Positions 36,766 through 47,191 are shown, counted from the stretch's first letter. The stretch: DNA of 64,000 nt from an uncultured Clostridium sp. (GCA_948466265.1 CAOJZU010000002.1:84906-148905); one strand, 5' to 3'. The notes: a model not told the origin generated them from the sequence alone. Translations and numbers: made by a program.

Positions 36766-36772
36766 AACGAGA

Positions 36773-37219
36773 GTGGAATACAAAGTAGATAGTTATACTT
36801 TGGAATATATAGAAGATGAAGATAAATATTATATATCTTTTGAAGATAGTGCAAAACAAGAATGCAGAATAGAAATAGAAAAGGAAATTTTTGATATATA
36901 TATGAGTTCTAAAAAAGCATATATAAAGATAAAAAATGAAACGAGTAGACATTTAGAGCACTCATTATTAAGCGAAGTAGACATATACAAAAGAGCCTTT
37001 GAGAAATCAAATAATGTTGTAGATATTATAATGCAAAAATTAGAGAGTGAAAAACTACAAGCAGCATTGAATAAATTAACAAAAGAGCAAAGACGAAGAA
37101 TTTTACTATACTATGATTATCAATTAACTATGGAGGAAATAGCACTAATAGAGAAGTGTTCAAAGCAGTCAGTTCAAGAGAGTATAAGATGGGGTATGAA
37201 AAAATTAAAAAAATTTTAA
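36773..37219 (+). CDS. sigma-70-like helix-turn-helix protein of the element
   Basis: 148 residues, GTG start 7 bases after GGAGG. The C-terminal 60 residues fit sigma region 4 (LNKLTKEQRRRILLYYDYQL, TMEEIALIEKCSKQSVQES, IRWGMKKLKKF), the pattern of the sigma-like regulators found next to excision genes of Tn916-type elements. The N-terminal 50 residues are a conserved strand-rich region of unknown role. Its translation is probably controlled by the hairpin directly upstream. Confidence 0.8.
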   Translation: MEYKVDSYTLEYIEDEDKYYISFEDSAKQECRIEIEKEIFDIYMSSKKAYIKIKNETSRHLEHSLLSEVDIYKRAFEKSNNVVDIIMQKLESEKLQAALNKLTKEQRRRILLYYDYQLTMEEIALIEKCSKQSVQESIRWGMKKLKKF

Positions 37220-37364
37220 AATATACCCTGACAAAATGGGATTAAGTGAGCAAATAAGTGAAGGGGTAAGAAAACTCTTTCACTTATTAATATTTTGAAA
37301 AAATATAGGTACATTGAAAATTGAATAATATCATTAAATAAAGACTTTATTAAGAGCTAGTTAA

Positions 37365-37538
37365 TTTGTAGAAACAGAACTACAAAACTTCAATATAGAG
37401 TGGCACTCTATAAGGCGATAACTAATAAAGGTAAATAATAATACTCTTGCTTAGTCTAGCACGAGCGTGATAAGACCGTCCCACGCAAAGAAAGCAAGCC
37501 TTTGAAAAGGCAGGCTATAATTTGAAAAAGGATTATAG
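37365..37538 (+). ncRNA. candidate multi-helix structured RNA
   Basis: In the gene-free stretch 37220-37594 six helices can be drawn: TTTGTAG/CTACAAA (37365-37371, 37380-37386), TATAGAGT/ACTCTATA (37394-37401, 37405-37412), a closing helix CTTGCTT/AAGCAAG (37446-37452, 37492-37498) around CACG/CGTG (37460-37469), GCCTT/AAGGC (37498-37502, 37507-37511) and CTATAAT/ATTATAG (37515-37521, 37532-37538). The density of helices in AT-rich DNA strongly suggests a functional RNA; family unknown. Confidence 0.55.
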
Positions 37539-37609
37539 ACCAGAGGAGTAATAGTAGCTTATTACCATTTAATGAAGAAATAATATAACGAAAAGTGGGG
37601 GATATAGTA

Positions 37610-37798
37610 ATGAATGAGGAACTATACAATTATGAGCAAGTTGAAGCATTTGCTATAATTGCTTTACACAATTTGTTACGATCACCAAATAGAGAATATA
37701 TAAGTTTAAAAAATTTTAAAATGTTTTTAGAGCCTTTACCACAAATACATACAAAGGATGAAGTAATCGACTTTGCAAATAACTTACAAGATGTTTAA
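37610..37798 (+). CDS. small hypothetical protein
   Basis: 62 residues, acidic, helical (MNEELYNYEQVEAFAIIAL). ATG 37610 is preceded by GGGGGAT as weak ribosome binding site; GTG 37595 is an alternative. It follows the structured RNA directly. Not recognised; similar small proteins lie near element recombinases. Confidence 0.55.
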   Translation: MNEELYNYEQVEAFAIIALHNLLRSPNREYISLKNFKMFLEPLPQIHTKDEVIDFANNLQDV

Positions 37799-37845
37799 AA
37801 GTGGAAAAGAATGGAAAGAATATAAGCAGAGAGGTGATATATAAT

Positions 37846-38233
37846 ATGAAGTTTATTGACAAAGAACATGAGGATTTTTATAACGAAAGACTAAAAGAAT
37901 ATGGAAATGCAGATGTTTATAGAAAAGCTCTAATATATTCTATACGGCATCTGTGAAACTACGAGGAATCATTTTAAAGAAATCTTTGATATGAAAAAAG
38001 GTGAAATTAATATTGATTCATTGCAAACAGCATGGCAAACATCTACAAGTAAGAAAACTACAAGATTAGCTTTTAGCCTTTGGAATAGTAATAATAATTA
38101 CGATAGCGAAGACGATTTAGAAAATAGAATAGTATCTAAAAAGTATAATGTGGGCGAGATATTTTGCTGTAGCTATGCTCCATATTTTTGGGAGGCAATA
38201 AAAATACGTTATCCAGAATATACAAATTATTAA
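37846..38233 (+). CDS. DUF6075-like protein, one CGG site
   Basis: Merged across a CGG site at 37945-37947: KALIYSI-GICETTRNHF. About 128 residues, matching DUF6075 proteins of mobile elements (FIDKEHEDFYNERLKEYG, TAWQTSTSKKTTRLAFSLWN, YFWEAIKIRYPEY). Unshifted, the frame would end after 36 codons. GAGGTGATA ribosome binding site. Function unknown; usually located next to the site-specific recombinase, as here. Confidence 0.82.
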
Positions 38234-38285
38234 TGCCAATCTTAAAATGTAAACAAATATTAATTAAAGAGTAGGTGATAAATAT

Positions 38286-38408
38286 ATGACTAATGATAAA
38301 AAAACAGAATATAAGGTAAATTATATATTTAACAAGAACTCTAAAATAAATATAAATGAAGTAATAAAAAGGATATTTTTGATATCATTAGAAACCAAAA
38401 CAAAATAA
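38286..38408 (+). CDS. TnpW-like small protein
   Basis: 40 residues (MTNDKKTEYKVNYIFN, then a VIKRIFLISLE helix). It matches the TnpW family found directly upstream of TnpX-type large serine recombinases in clostridial elements. GGTGATAAAT lies upstream. Probably a small regulator of recombination; too short for routine gene callers. Confidence 0.6.
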   Translation: MTNDKKTEYKVNYIFNKNSKININEVIKRIFLISLETKTK

Positions 38409-38504
38409 CAATAAAAATTAGAAAAATCGCTTAAAAGTATAACAAAAATTTAAAAGATATGTTATAATAATTTTAGGCGATTGCTTAAAGGGAAGGAGTG
38501 GATA

Positions 38505-40136
38505 ATGAATTTACCTATAAGCGATCAAAAGCAAAAAAGTTTTAGAGTAGGTCTTTATATAAGACTCTCAAGAGAGGATGGAGATAAAGAAGAAAGTTCT
38601 AGTGTAACGAATCAAAGAGAAATATTAAAAAGGTATGTATCAGAGCAAGAAAATTTTTTCATTGTAAAAGAATATGTTGACGATGGATGGACAGGAACAA
38701 ATTTTGATAGACCAAAATTTAAAGAGATGATAGAAGATATTGAGGCAGGGATAATTGATACTGTAATTACAAAAGACTTATCAAGACTTGGAAGAGAAAG
38801 ACTTGGAGTTGGGCATTATACAGAAATATATTTTCCAGAACACAATGTAAGATATATTGCATTACTCGACAATATAGATACTTATGTGGATTCAGGAATG
38901 AACGATATGGCTCCATTTAAAGGAGTTATAAATGATATGTATGTAAGAGATATTTCTAAAAAGATAAGAAGTTCATTAACAGAAAGAAGAAAAGCAGGAA
39001 ACTTTTTAGGAGTAACAGCTCCATATGGTTATCAAAAAGATCCAGACAACAAATTTCATTTGGTTATAAATGAAAAGGAAGCAGAGGTTGTAAAAAGGGT
39101 ATTTAGTTTATACTTAGAAGGAAATGGCTTGACCAAAATTGCACAAATCTTAACAAAAGATGGAGTACCTGTTCCAGGAGAATCAAGAGACATAGGAAAA
39201 ACGAAAAAGACAGCTTTATATAGTTCTTGGAAGCAAACAACTATAAGGAGAATATTAGATAATAGAGTGTACTTAGGAGAGCTTGTACAATTTAAAAGAA
39301 GAAAAATAAACTATAAGTCTAAAAGAAGAATAACTGTACCAGAAGATGAAAGATATATATGCAAAGGAACACATGAAGCAATTATTAATGAAGAAGAATT
39401 TAATATTGTTCAAGGCATATTAAAAAATAATAGTTCATTTAAAGGGACAAAGCATGATTATCTATTTAAAGGTTTATTATATTGTGCAGAATGTGGTGCA
39501 AGGTTAAACATAACATATTCAAATTATGCATTAAAAAAGTATGGAGAATATAGATATACAACAATTTGCTATAGTTATTCGAGATTATATAGTGATATAT
39601 GTACAAGACATTCTAATAATATGAGAGAACTTGAGGAAATTTTATTAAAGCATATTAGAGAAGTATGTACACAATATATAAATGAAAACTTAAAAGAAGA
39701 ACTAATAGATATGGCAAAGCGAAAGAAAAGCCAAGAATTAAAGCAAATGAATAATGAAAAGAAATTAGAAACACTAGAGCAAAAGATAACAGATATAGGA
39801 TTATATATTAAGAATCTATATATGGATAAAGTAAAAGGTATTGTTAGTGAAAAAGATTATGTTGAAATGGTTGCTGATTTTACTAAAGACAGAGACAAGC
39901 TAGTAAAGGAAAAAGAAGAACTAATATGCACTATCAGTAATAAGGAAGTACAGAAAGATGATACTGCAAAAATAGAAAAATTAGCAAAAGAATTTTTATC
40001 TTTAGAAAAGCCAACAAAGCAATTACTAAATGAACTAATTGAAAAAATAACAATATCTGAAGACAAAGAAATAAATATATATTTTAAATTTAGTGAATTA
40101 AATGATATGAAAAAAACTGATAAAAAGGCTGCATAA
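38505..40136 (+). CDS. large serine recombinase (TnpX/integrase type)
   Basis: About 543 residues. Resolvase domain with the catalytic region GLYIRLSREDGDK (Ser nucleophile), SVTNQREIL, DGWTGTNFDRPKFKEMI and ITKDLSRLGRER; then the recombinase domain (APYGYQKDPDNKFHLVI, WKQTTIRRILDNRVYLGE), a zinc ribbon (LLYCAECGARL ... CTRHS) and a coiled-coil tail. It inserts and excises the element by site-specific strand exchange. AAGGAGTGG precedes ATG 38505. It ends a few bases before the junction with the SASP gene, as expected at an element end. No CGG site. Confidence 0.95.
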   Translation: MNLPISDQKQKSFRVGLYIRLSREDGDKEESSSVTNQREILKRYVSEQENFFIVKEYVDDGWTGTNFDRPKFKEMIEDIEAGIIDTVITKDLSRLGRERLGVGHYTEIYFPEHNVRYIALLDNIDTYVDSGMNDMAPFKGVINDMYVRDISKKIRSSLTERRKAGNFLGVTAPYGYQKDPDNKFHLVINEKEAEVVKRVFSLYLEGNGLTKIAQILTKDGVPVPGESRDIGKTKKTALYSSWKQTTIRRILDNRVYLGELVQFKRRKINYKSKRRITVPEDERYICKGTHEAIINEEEFNIVQGILKNNSSFKGTKHDYLFKGLLYCAECGARLNITYSNYALKKYGEYRYTTICYSYSRLYSDICTRHSNNMRELEEILLKHIREVCTQYINENLKEELIDMAKRKKSQELKQMNNEKKLETLEQKITDIGLYIKNLYMDKVKGIVSEKDYVEMVADFTKDRDKLVKEKEELICTISNKEVQKDDTAKIEKLAKEFLSLEKPTKQLLNELIEKITISEDKEINIYFKFSELNDMKKTDKKAA

Positions 40137-40149
40137 TAAGAAAAAGTAG

Positions 40150-40273
40150 CTAGTAGATATTTGCATTCAAATACATTTTTGACAGCAATATCACTAGCTA
40201 CTTCATATTTGAACTTATCTAAAGCGTCCATAGCTTCTGGAACTACTTTTCTATTGTTATTTGATGTTGCCAT
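40150..40273 (-). pseudogene. SASP alpha/beta gene, 5' part, cut by the mobile element
   Basis: On the minus strand from ATG 40273 the frame reads MATSNNNRKVVPEAMDALDK, then FKYEVASDIAVKN, the N-terminal half of an alpha/beta small acid-soluble spore protein. The C-terminal half (normally GYxGDLTS...GGxMVKxM) is missing: after about residue 33 the sequence runs into the element next to the recombinase gene. A GGAGGTG ribosome binding site lies upstream. The element therefore appears to have inserted in this gene; the other half should flank its far end outside the window. Confidence 0.8.
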
Positions 40274-40452
40274 TTCTTAATTCACCTCCAAGCTAAAGTT
40301 ATTAAACTATATGATTTGAAAAACAGATTTCTCGTTTTTCAATATATATAATGCTCAAAAAATTCAAAAATAAAACTAGAAAAAAATGTAAAATAATTAT
40401 TGTAAAAAAAACAATAATAATGATATAATTTTTAAGAAAGATAAATTAAATT

Positions 40453-40490
40453 ACAAATACATTACAAAACATTAACAAATACATTACAAA
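40453..40490 (+). repeat. 16-bp direct repeat upstream of the pilus operon
   Basis: ACAAATACATTACAAA occurs at 40453-40468 and 40475-40490 (22-bp period, about two helical turns), just upstream of a promoter. It probably binds a regulator. The rest of the gap 40274-40598 holds the SASP ribosome binding site, an ATTATTGT/ACAATAAT hairpin near 40397-40420, and the promoter below. Confidence 0.6.
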
Positions 40491-40502
40491 TGTACTAAAA
40501 TG

Positions 40503-40531
40503 TTGTTTATTTTTAGAGTTTATTGTATAAT
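40503..40531 (+). promoter_or_regulatory. promoter of the Tad-like operon
   Basis: TTGTTT (40503-40508), 17 bases, TATAAT (40526-40531), 68 bases before the start of the SAF-domain gene. Confidence 0.6.
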
Positions 40532-40598
40532 AAAATAAGATAAAATATTCTGCCCAAAATACAATTCAAAATGCAGAATACAAAGGAGGAAAAGACAT

Positions 40599-41489
40599 AT
40601 GACAATGAATCCGATGCAAAAAAAAGCAAGAACATCATTTTTATTAGGAGTACTTATTACATTAGTAATTGCAGCAATTGTAATAGCATTTCTAATTTTA
40701 CAAATATCAAAAATGAAGAAAGAACAAGAATCAATTGTATATAGAACAGTTTATGTCTTAAGTCAAGATGTAACATCAGGAGACAACTTAGATGGAAAAG
40801 CAAAATTAATGAAAGTAGAATCTACATATGCTCCAAACAATGCGATAACAACTGAAAATCAAAGTTCATATATAAAAGAAGGCTCTACAGTAAAAATTTC
40901 AGTAAGAGCAGGAACAGTACTTACAACAGATATGGTAAATGTAGAAGGAAAAGAGAAAACAGCAGATGTAAGAACTCAAGAATATAATATGGTAATACTT
41001 CCATCACAATTAGAAAAAGGGGAAACTGTAGATATAAGATTAAGATTACCATCAGGTGAAGACTATATAGTATTATCTAAGAAATATGTAAAACAAACAG
41101 ATAGCGAAACAATATGGATTGATGTATCAGAAGAAGAAATTTTAACTATGAGTAATGCAGTAGTTGAAGCATATAGAATGGAAGGATCTTTATTATATGC
41201 TACAACATACATAGATGCAGGATTACAAAATGCTGCAACTCCAACTTATATTGTAAGTCAAGAGGTAATTTCTTTAATGAATTCAAATCCTAATATTACA
41301 GTTACAGCAATGAATGCTTTATCACAAAGATATACAGAAGCTGCTAGAAATCAAAGAAATGTTATAAATAATGCTCTAAATGGATATGCAGACGAAGGAC
41401 TACAAAATATCGAAACAAAGATAGAAGAAGAAATCGAAAAACAAAAAACAGCTAGACAACAATATGTAGATGGATTATCTGAATATTAA
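40599..41489 (+). CDS. SAF-domain pilus assembly protein (CpaB/FlgA-like)
   Basis: 296 residues: an N-terminal transmembrane helix (residues 15-37), then a SAF/CpaB-like region (RTVYVLSQDVTSGDNLDGKA, VSVRAGTVLTTDMV pattern, ILPSQLEKGETVDIRLRLPS) and a long helical C-terminus. It is the first gene of a Tad/Flp-like operon continuing to about 52351. CpaB proteins act in the outer assembly platform; in Gram-positive bacteria they probably sit outside the membrane. AAAGGAGG precedes the ATG. Confidence 0.8.
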   Translation: MTMNPMQKKARTSFLLGVLITLVIAAIVIAFLILQISKMKKEQESIVYRTVYVLSQDVTSGDNLDGKAKLMKVESTYAPNNAITTENQSSYIKEGSTVKISVRAGTVLTTDMVNVEGKEKTADVRTQEYNMVILPSQLEKGETVDIRLRLPSGEDYIVLSKKYVKQTDSETIWIDVSEEEILTMSNAVVEAYRMEGSLLYATTYIDAGLQNAATPTYIVSQEVISLMNSNPNITVTAMNALSQRYTEAARNQRNVINNALNGYADEGLQNIETKIEEEIEKQKTARQQYVDGLSEY

Positions 41490-41524
41490 AATAGATTTTA
41501 GAAAGGATAGGTAAACTAAAAAAA

Positions 41525-42221
41525 GTGAAAACAATAGGTTTTATAGGGGGATATGATAAATTAGACTTTTTACTATATATAGCTAGAATACTAACTCTTG
41601 CTGATAAAAGAGTAATATTGATAGATGCAACAACAACACAAAAAACAAAATATGTAGTACCAACAATTAGTCCAACACAAAGCTATATAACAGAATTTGA
41701 AGGATTTGATGTTGCTGTTCGGATTTAAGAGTATAAAAGATATAAAAGGTTACTTAGGAATTGGAGACAAACCTTTAGATTATGATATTGCATTATTGGA
41801 TATTGATAGTTTAGAGATTGCTGAAAAATTCGAACTAGAAAAGAACTACAAAAATTGTTTTGTTACAGCATTTGACTTATATTCTCTTAAAAAGGGAGTA
41901 GAAATATTAGATATTTTTAAAAAGCCCGAAAAATTATATAAAGTATTATTTTCAAAAAATCTTTTGAAAGAAGAAAATGAATATTTAGATTACTTATCTT
42001 CAAATTATAAAGTGGCATGGGATAGTGAAATATTTAGTTTCCCAATTGAACTTGGAAATTATAGTGTAATGATCGAAAATCAGATAATTGCAAGAATAAA
42101 GATTAAAAAACTAAGTGACCATTATAAAAATAGTCTAATATATTTTATATCAATGATTTTTGAAGAAGATGTAACTTCAGGAGAAGTTAAAAAAATTATT
42201 AAAAGCATGGAAAAAGTATAG
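41525..42221 (+). CDS. CpaE-like (MinD/receiver-like) pilus protein, one CGG site
   Basis: Merged across a CGG site at 41720-41722: EGFDVAV-GFKSIKDIKG. About 231 residues, resembling the NTP-binding or receiver half of CpaE: TIGFIGGYDKLDFLLYIARI, KRVILIDATTT, then YDIALLDIDSLEIAEKF. The P-loop is not intact, so it is probably a structural partner of the ATPase-like protein encoded next. Confidence 0.75.
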
Positions 42222-42243
42222 AGATAGAAAGGAATAAAGGAAA

Positions 42244-43092
42244 ATGGCGATTATTACTTTTTGGAATGATAATACAGGTAAAATTGGACAAACTCATTCA
42301 GCAATTGCAATTGCTTCATTTATGGCAGTAGAACATAACTACAAAATACTATTAATGTCAACTAAATACAATGATAAAGTATTACTTCAAGCTTTTGGAG
42401 GAGAAACAAAAGCAAAGACTATTAGCTTAATAACAAAGAATACAAAATCTATGGATCTAGAATCAGGATTAGAAGGAATGGCAAAGTTGACTGCATCTAA
42501 CCGTCTTGCTCCTGAAATGGTGCCAAACTATACAAAAGTAGTATATAAAAACAGACTAGAAGTTGTATCAGCTCCAAGCGATAATAAAGATGTAGATTAT
42601 GATAAAGTATATAACTCATGTAAAGACATTTTAAATGTTGCAAAAAAATATTACGATATAGTTTTTGTTGATCTAAATAATGGACTTGATAAAGATACAA
42701 CAAAAGAGATAATCAAAATGTCTGACATAGTAATATTAAATGTAGAACAGAAGCCATCAGAATTTCAAAAAGTAGTGAAATTACAAGAAAATACAGAAGT
42801 ATTTAATCCAAAAAGAATACTTAAACTTATAAATAATTATGATAGAAAATCAAAATACTCAAGTAAAAATGTTTCAAGAGAATTAAGTGAAAAGAAAGAA
42901 ATATTAACAGTTCCATACTGTAATTTGTTTTCAGAATCAGTGCAAGAGGGAAATACAGCAGAATTCTTTTTAGACGTAAGAGTAAAGAGATTAGAAGGAT
43001 CAGAAGATAGAACGTCCTTTTTTATACATGAGTTAAAAAGAGATATAGATAGCATTATCTATAAAATGCAAGAATTACAAATGAGGATTTAA
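42244..43092 (+). CDS. CpaE/MinD-type ATPase-like protein
   Basis: 282 residues. MAIITFWNDNTGKIGQTHSA resembles the deviant Walker A (KGGxGKT) but lacks the first Lys-Gly pair, so ATP binding is uncertain; the later YDIVFVDLNNGLDKDT and VILNVEQKPS fit the MinD/ParA fold. CpaE-type proteins localise pilus machinery. Adjacent to the SAF-domain and CpaF-like genes. No CGG site. Confidence 0.8.
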   Translation: MAIITFWNDNTGKIGQTHSAIAIASFMAVEHNYKILLMSTKYNDKVLLQAFGGETKAKTISLITKNTKSMDLESGLEGMAKLTASNRLAPEMVPNYTKVVYKNRLEVVSAPSDNKDVDYDKVYNSCKDILNVAKKYYDIVFVDLNNGLDKDTTKEIIKMSDIVILNVEQKPSEFQKVVKLQENTEVFNPKRILKLINNYDRKSKYSSKNVSRELSEKKEILTVPYCNLFSESVQEGNTAEFFLDVRVKRLEGSEDRTSFFIHELKRDIDSIIYKMQELQMRI

Positions 43093-43122
43093 TAAACTAG
43101 AGGTAAGGAGGAATCCGATAAT

Positions 43123-45073
43123 ATGGTAAATATGTTAGCAATTTTATTAGTTTTGGTAGCAGCAGCATTTTTGATTGTTAGAATTCTAGTAGCAAGACGA
43201 AATGAAGAAGTTGTAGAAGAAGTAGAACAAGATGACAAAACTTACACATTAGAAAAGATGACAGAATTTATAAAGAGAAGACTTGATGAAATTACCAAAA
43301 TAAATTTATATGATATAGGTTTATCAGAAGAAGAATTAAAAAGAAGAAAAAATAAAAAATATGAATTGAAAAAAGCATTAAAGGGTTGTACTTATGGAGA
43401 TGTAAATGATAAGAAATATGTAAAAGAATTGATTTATGATCTTCTTTCTAAAGAATATGGTGCAAATGAGACTAACATATCAAAAGCAATTCCTTTTGAT
43501 ATACCATCACTCCTTACAGCTCAAGATAAATTTGATATATTAATATACATATATAAAATACAATTTGGATATGAAGCTTTAACAGAACTTATAAAAAAAT
43601 ATAATTTAGCTTCGCTTAAATATATTGAAGGAGAAGCCAAGCCTTGCTATGTTATAACAGCAGAGGAAATTGATGATATATTTGAAAAAGAAGATATAGA
43701 ACTTACATATGATGATAAATTAAATATAGTAGTACAAAGAATTTATCAATCTTATAAAGGTTATAGCAGTATAGATGAAATAAGAGATATGAATATAGAT
43801 GGAGTATCTGGAGGAGTATCAGGACTTCCAGAAGGGTTCTTAAGTCAAGTTGCACAAACAGATGGAGATTATCTAGATCAAATATTAGAGAATAAAGTAC
43901 CAAGAGCTTGTGATAGTATATGGATATTTTTCCAAGGTAAATCAATAAGACTTGCATTCTTAAGTTTTGGAACAGAAAGTGAACTAAAAAGAGTTTGCCA
44001 AAACATATATAAATATAATAACCCAGGACAATTATCAGATTCAAATGGATATAAAATCAATGAAATGAAAGATGGGTCTCGTGTTGTTGTAGTTAGACCA
44101 TCAATGTCAGAAACATGGGCATTCTTTGTAAGAAAATTTGATGTAAAACGTGCAACGCTTGAGCAAATAATTAAAGGTGGAGGAAAAGAGGGAGCAATAG
44201 ATTTACTTAAATATTTAGTAAAAGGTGCAAGAATTATTTCACTTACAGGTGAGCAAGGTTGTGGTAAAACAACAATGCTTATGGCTATGATTGAAAATAT
44301 TTATGAAACAATGAATATAAGAGTTCAAGAGACAGCTTTTGAGTTACACTTAAGAAAAATATATCCAACAAGAAACATATTGTCATTTAGAGAAACAGAA
44401 ACTGTATCAGGACAAGAAGGACTAGATGTTCAAAAGAAAACAGATGGTTCTGTAAATATTATTCGGAGAGGTTGCAACAGACCCAGTTGCATCTTGGATG
44501 ATACAAGCAGCCCAAGTTGCATCTAAATTTACATTATTTACACACCACGCAAAAACTTTTCCAAACTTAGTTACAGCATTAAGAAACTCAATGTTAAGAA
44601 CAGGTGTATTTAAAGATGAAAAAACAGCTGAAGAACAAGTTATACAAGTATTAAATTTTGACATTCACCTAGTAAAAGACTTTAGAGGAAGAAGATATAT
44701 AGAAAGAGTTACAGAATGTATACCAGTAGAAAATAAAAATGAGTATACATTTGATCATAGAAATGAAAAAACTCTAGAAGGCAAGATGGATAAATTTATG
44801 GATAATGCTACACGTTATTTTGGAAAAATAACAGATAGAGAGACTTATAAATATGTGAATATACTAGAATATATCGATGATAGCTATGTAATAACAAATA
44901 AAATCTCAGATATAAATTTAATTGAAATGAGAAACAATATGGACGACAGTGATATAGAGGGATTTGATAAATTTGTAGAAGAGAATTGGGGAGTTAAAGT
45001 TAAAGATGGATATGCCGGAGTAGAAAAAATAGGAGAAAAACCTAAAAGAAAAAGAACTACAAAAGCAAAATAG
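43123..45073 (+). CDS. CpaF/TadA-like secretion ATPase, one CGG site
   Basis: Merged across a CGG site at 44464-44466: DGSVNII-GEVATDPVAS. About 649 residues: an N-terminal transmembrane helix, a long region with its own domain, and a type II/IV secretion ATPase: Walker A LTGEQGCGKTTMLM, RVQETAFELHLRKIYP (Asp-box region), GEV restored by the skip, then SKFTLFTHHAKTF (His-box). The recovered Gly belongs to the conserved Walker B/GE region, so unshifted protein would lack the catalytic half. It drives pilus assembly. Confidence 0.9.
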
Positions 45074-45113
45074 ATATAATCATATGAGAAGAAAAGGAGG
45101 TGCTAGCTAACCT

Positions 45114-47191
45114 ATGTCAAACCAATTACTTATATATTTAATGGGTGGAACAATTGCATTGCTTATACTTATAATTATAGCATATGTGCTCATTAATAAG
45201 GCACTTAACAAAGGTGATAGAAAATATGTTAGAGAACTCCGAAAAGGTACCAAAGAAAAAAGTGCATTTTCTTCAGAAATATTATATCAAAAGCTTTATA
45301 TGATATATATGAAAGTACCTCGGAATAAAAAAATATTTATTGAAACTAAGAAGAAGACTAGAAATAATAAATATAGAGGACGAATATCAGACAAGAAGAC
45401 ATGCATCTTCAATAATAACAAAAGCACTATTTTTATTAATACCACTTACAATTTTAATTATTGTAGTTGCACATTCAAATGCATTATTACTTAGTATACT
45501 TATTTTATTTGAAATATTTATGGTAGATACGCTAATAGATGGTATGGTTGGAAAACTAGATAATAAGTTATTAAAAGAACAAGTTGAATTTTTTTCAGAG
45601 ATAAGACACGCATACCATGAATATAACATGGTGGAAGAGGCAATCTATGAAGTATCACAAAATGATGAGCTTGAAGTATCAAGGCAGGGAGAAAAAATAT
45701 ACGAAATACTTATATCAGATAATCCAGAGGAAGAACTAGAAAAATACTATGATGTTGCACCAAACAGTTATTTAAAAGAGTTTGCTGGAATATCATATTT
45801 AACACGTGAATTTGGTGATAGAAAGACTTCTGAGCGGAGCTTCACTTTATCTTAAAAACTTAAATAATATAACACAAGAAATGCAAATAGAAATTTTAAA
45901 AAGAGACAAATTAGATTATGTATTCCAAAGTTTAGCAGTAATTGCAGTATTACCAGTATTATTTATTGAAATACTTAAAAATTGGGCTATATCAAATTTT
46001 AGTTTTACTAATAGCTTCTATAATGGAAAATTAGGTCTAATTATGCAAATAGCCATAGTCGTACTTACTTTTGTAAGTTATGTATTAGTAAGAAAAGTAA
46101 AAGATACAACAACAAATAATAATATGAAAAATTCACAAAATCCATGGCAACAAAAACTATATAAAATGCCATTTATAAAAAGATTTGTAGATTTATTTAT
46201 ACCTAAAAAAGGAACTAAACAAAATAGAGAACTAACAAAACTTCTTAAAGATGCAGCTTCAAAAGATAAGATAGAATGGATATATGTTTCTAAAATTACA
46301 CTTGTTATTGTCACTTTTTTAGTATCACTATTTTTAATAGGGCAATTACATAATATTTCAGTAAAATACATATATGAGACGCCTACAGCTGACTATAATT
46401 TGATATCTATGTCTGAAAGAGATGAAGCAAAAGCTATGAAGCAAACAGAACTTGAAAATCAATTTTTGGACATGTTTAAAGGTAAAACTGATGTAACAAA
46501 AGATGAAATAAAATTAAAAGTAAAATATTCTAAAGATTTTAAGGATAGCACAGAGGAAGAAATAAATACTATTGTTGACAGTATATATACAAAATTACAA
46601 ACAATTAATAGTGAGTTTTTGAAATGGTTTGAAGTGTTAGTAGCAATGGCTTTATCGATCTTAGGATATATGGCACCAACATGGATGCTTTATTTCCAAA
46701 AAGTATTAAGAAAGCTTGAAATGGAAGACGAAGTAATGCAATATCAAACTATAATATTAATGCTTATGAAAATAGAAAGAGTAAATGTAGAAATGATATT
46801 AGAATGGCTAGAAAGATATGCAAATATTTTCAAAGAGCCAATATCAAAATGTGTAAATAACTATGAGGCAGGGGCATTTGAAGCATTAGAAGAATTAAAA
46901 AATGATATAACATATTCACAATTAATTACAATTGTAGAAAGCTTACAAGCAGCAGTAGAAAAAATTCCAATTAGAGAGGCATTTGATGAATTAGATACAG
47001 AAAGAGAATATTATCAAGAAAAGAGGAAAGCTTCTAATGAGAGGCTGATTTCAAGAAAAGGAATGATAGGAAAAGTAATAGGATTTGCACCAATGATAGT
47101 ATTATTTGTAGGATACTTAATAGTTCCACTAGTTGGAATCGGAATTATGAGTATGACATCTATGTTTGGAACAATGAGTTCAATGATGTAG
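45114..47191 (+). CDS. TadB/TadC-like membrane platform protein, two CGG sites
   Basis: Merged across CGG sites at 45321-45323 (YMKVP-GIKKYLLKLRRRL) and 45835-45837 (DRKTSE-GASLYLKN). About 691 residues with several transmembrane helices (N-terminus, around 110-135, 280-300, 385-405, and two near the C-terminus). The C-terminal half fits type II secretion F-like TadB/TadC proteins (LEMEDEVMQYQTIILMLMKI, VNVEMILEWLERYANIF). It is the membrane base of the pilus machinery. Confidence 0.85.

Noticed and set aside
39857..40136. Minus-strand ORF continuing the SASP frame through the recombinase gene
   Set aside because: It is the antisense of a clearly coding recombinase C-terminus; only 40150-40273 is SASP-like.
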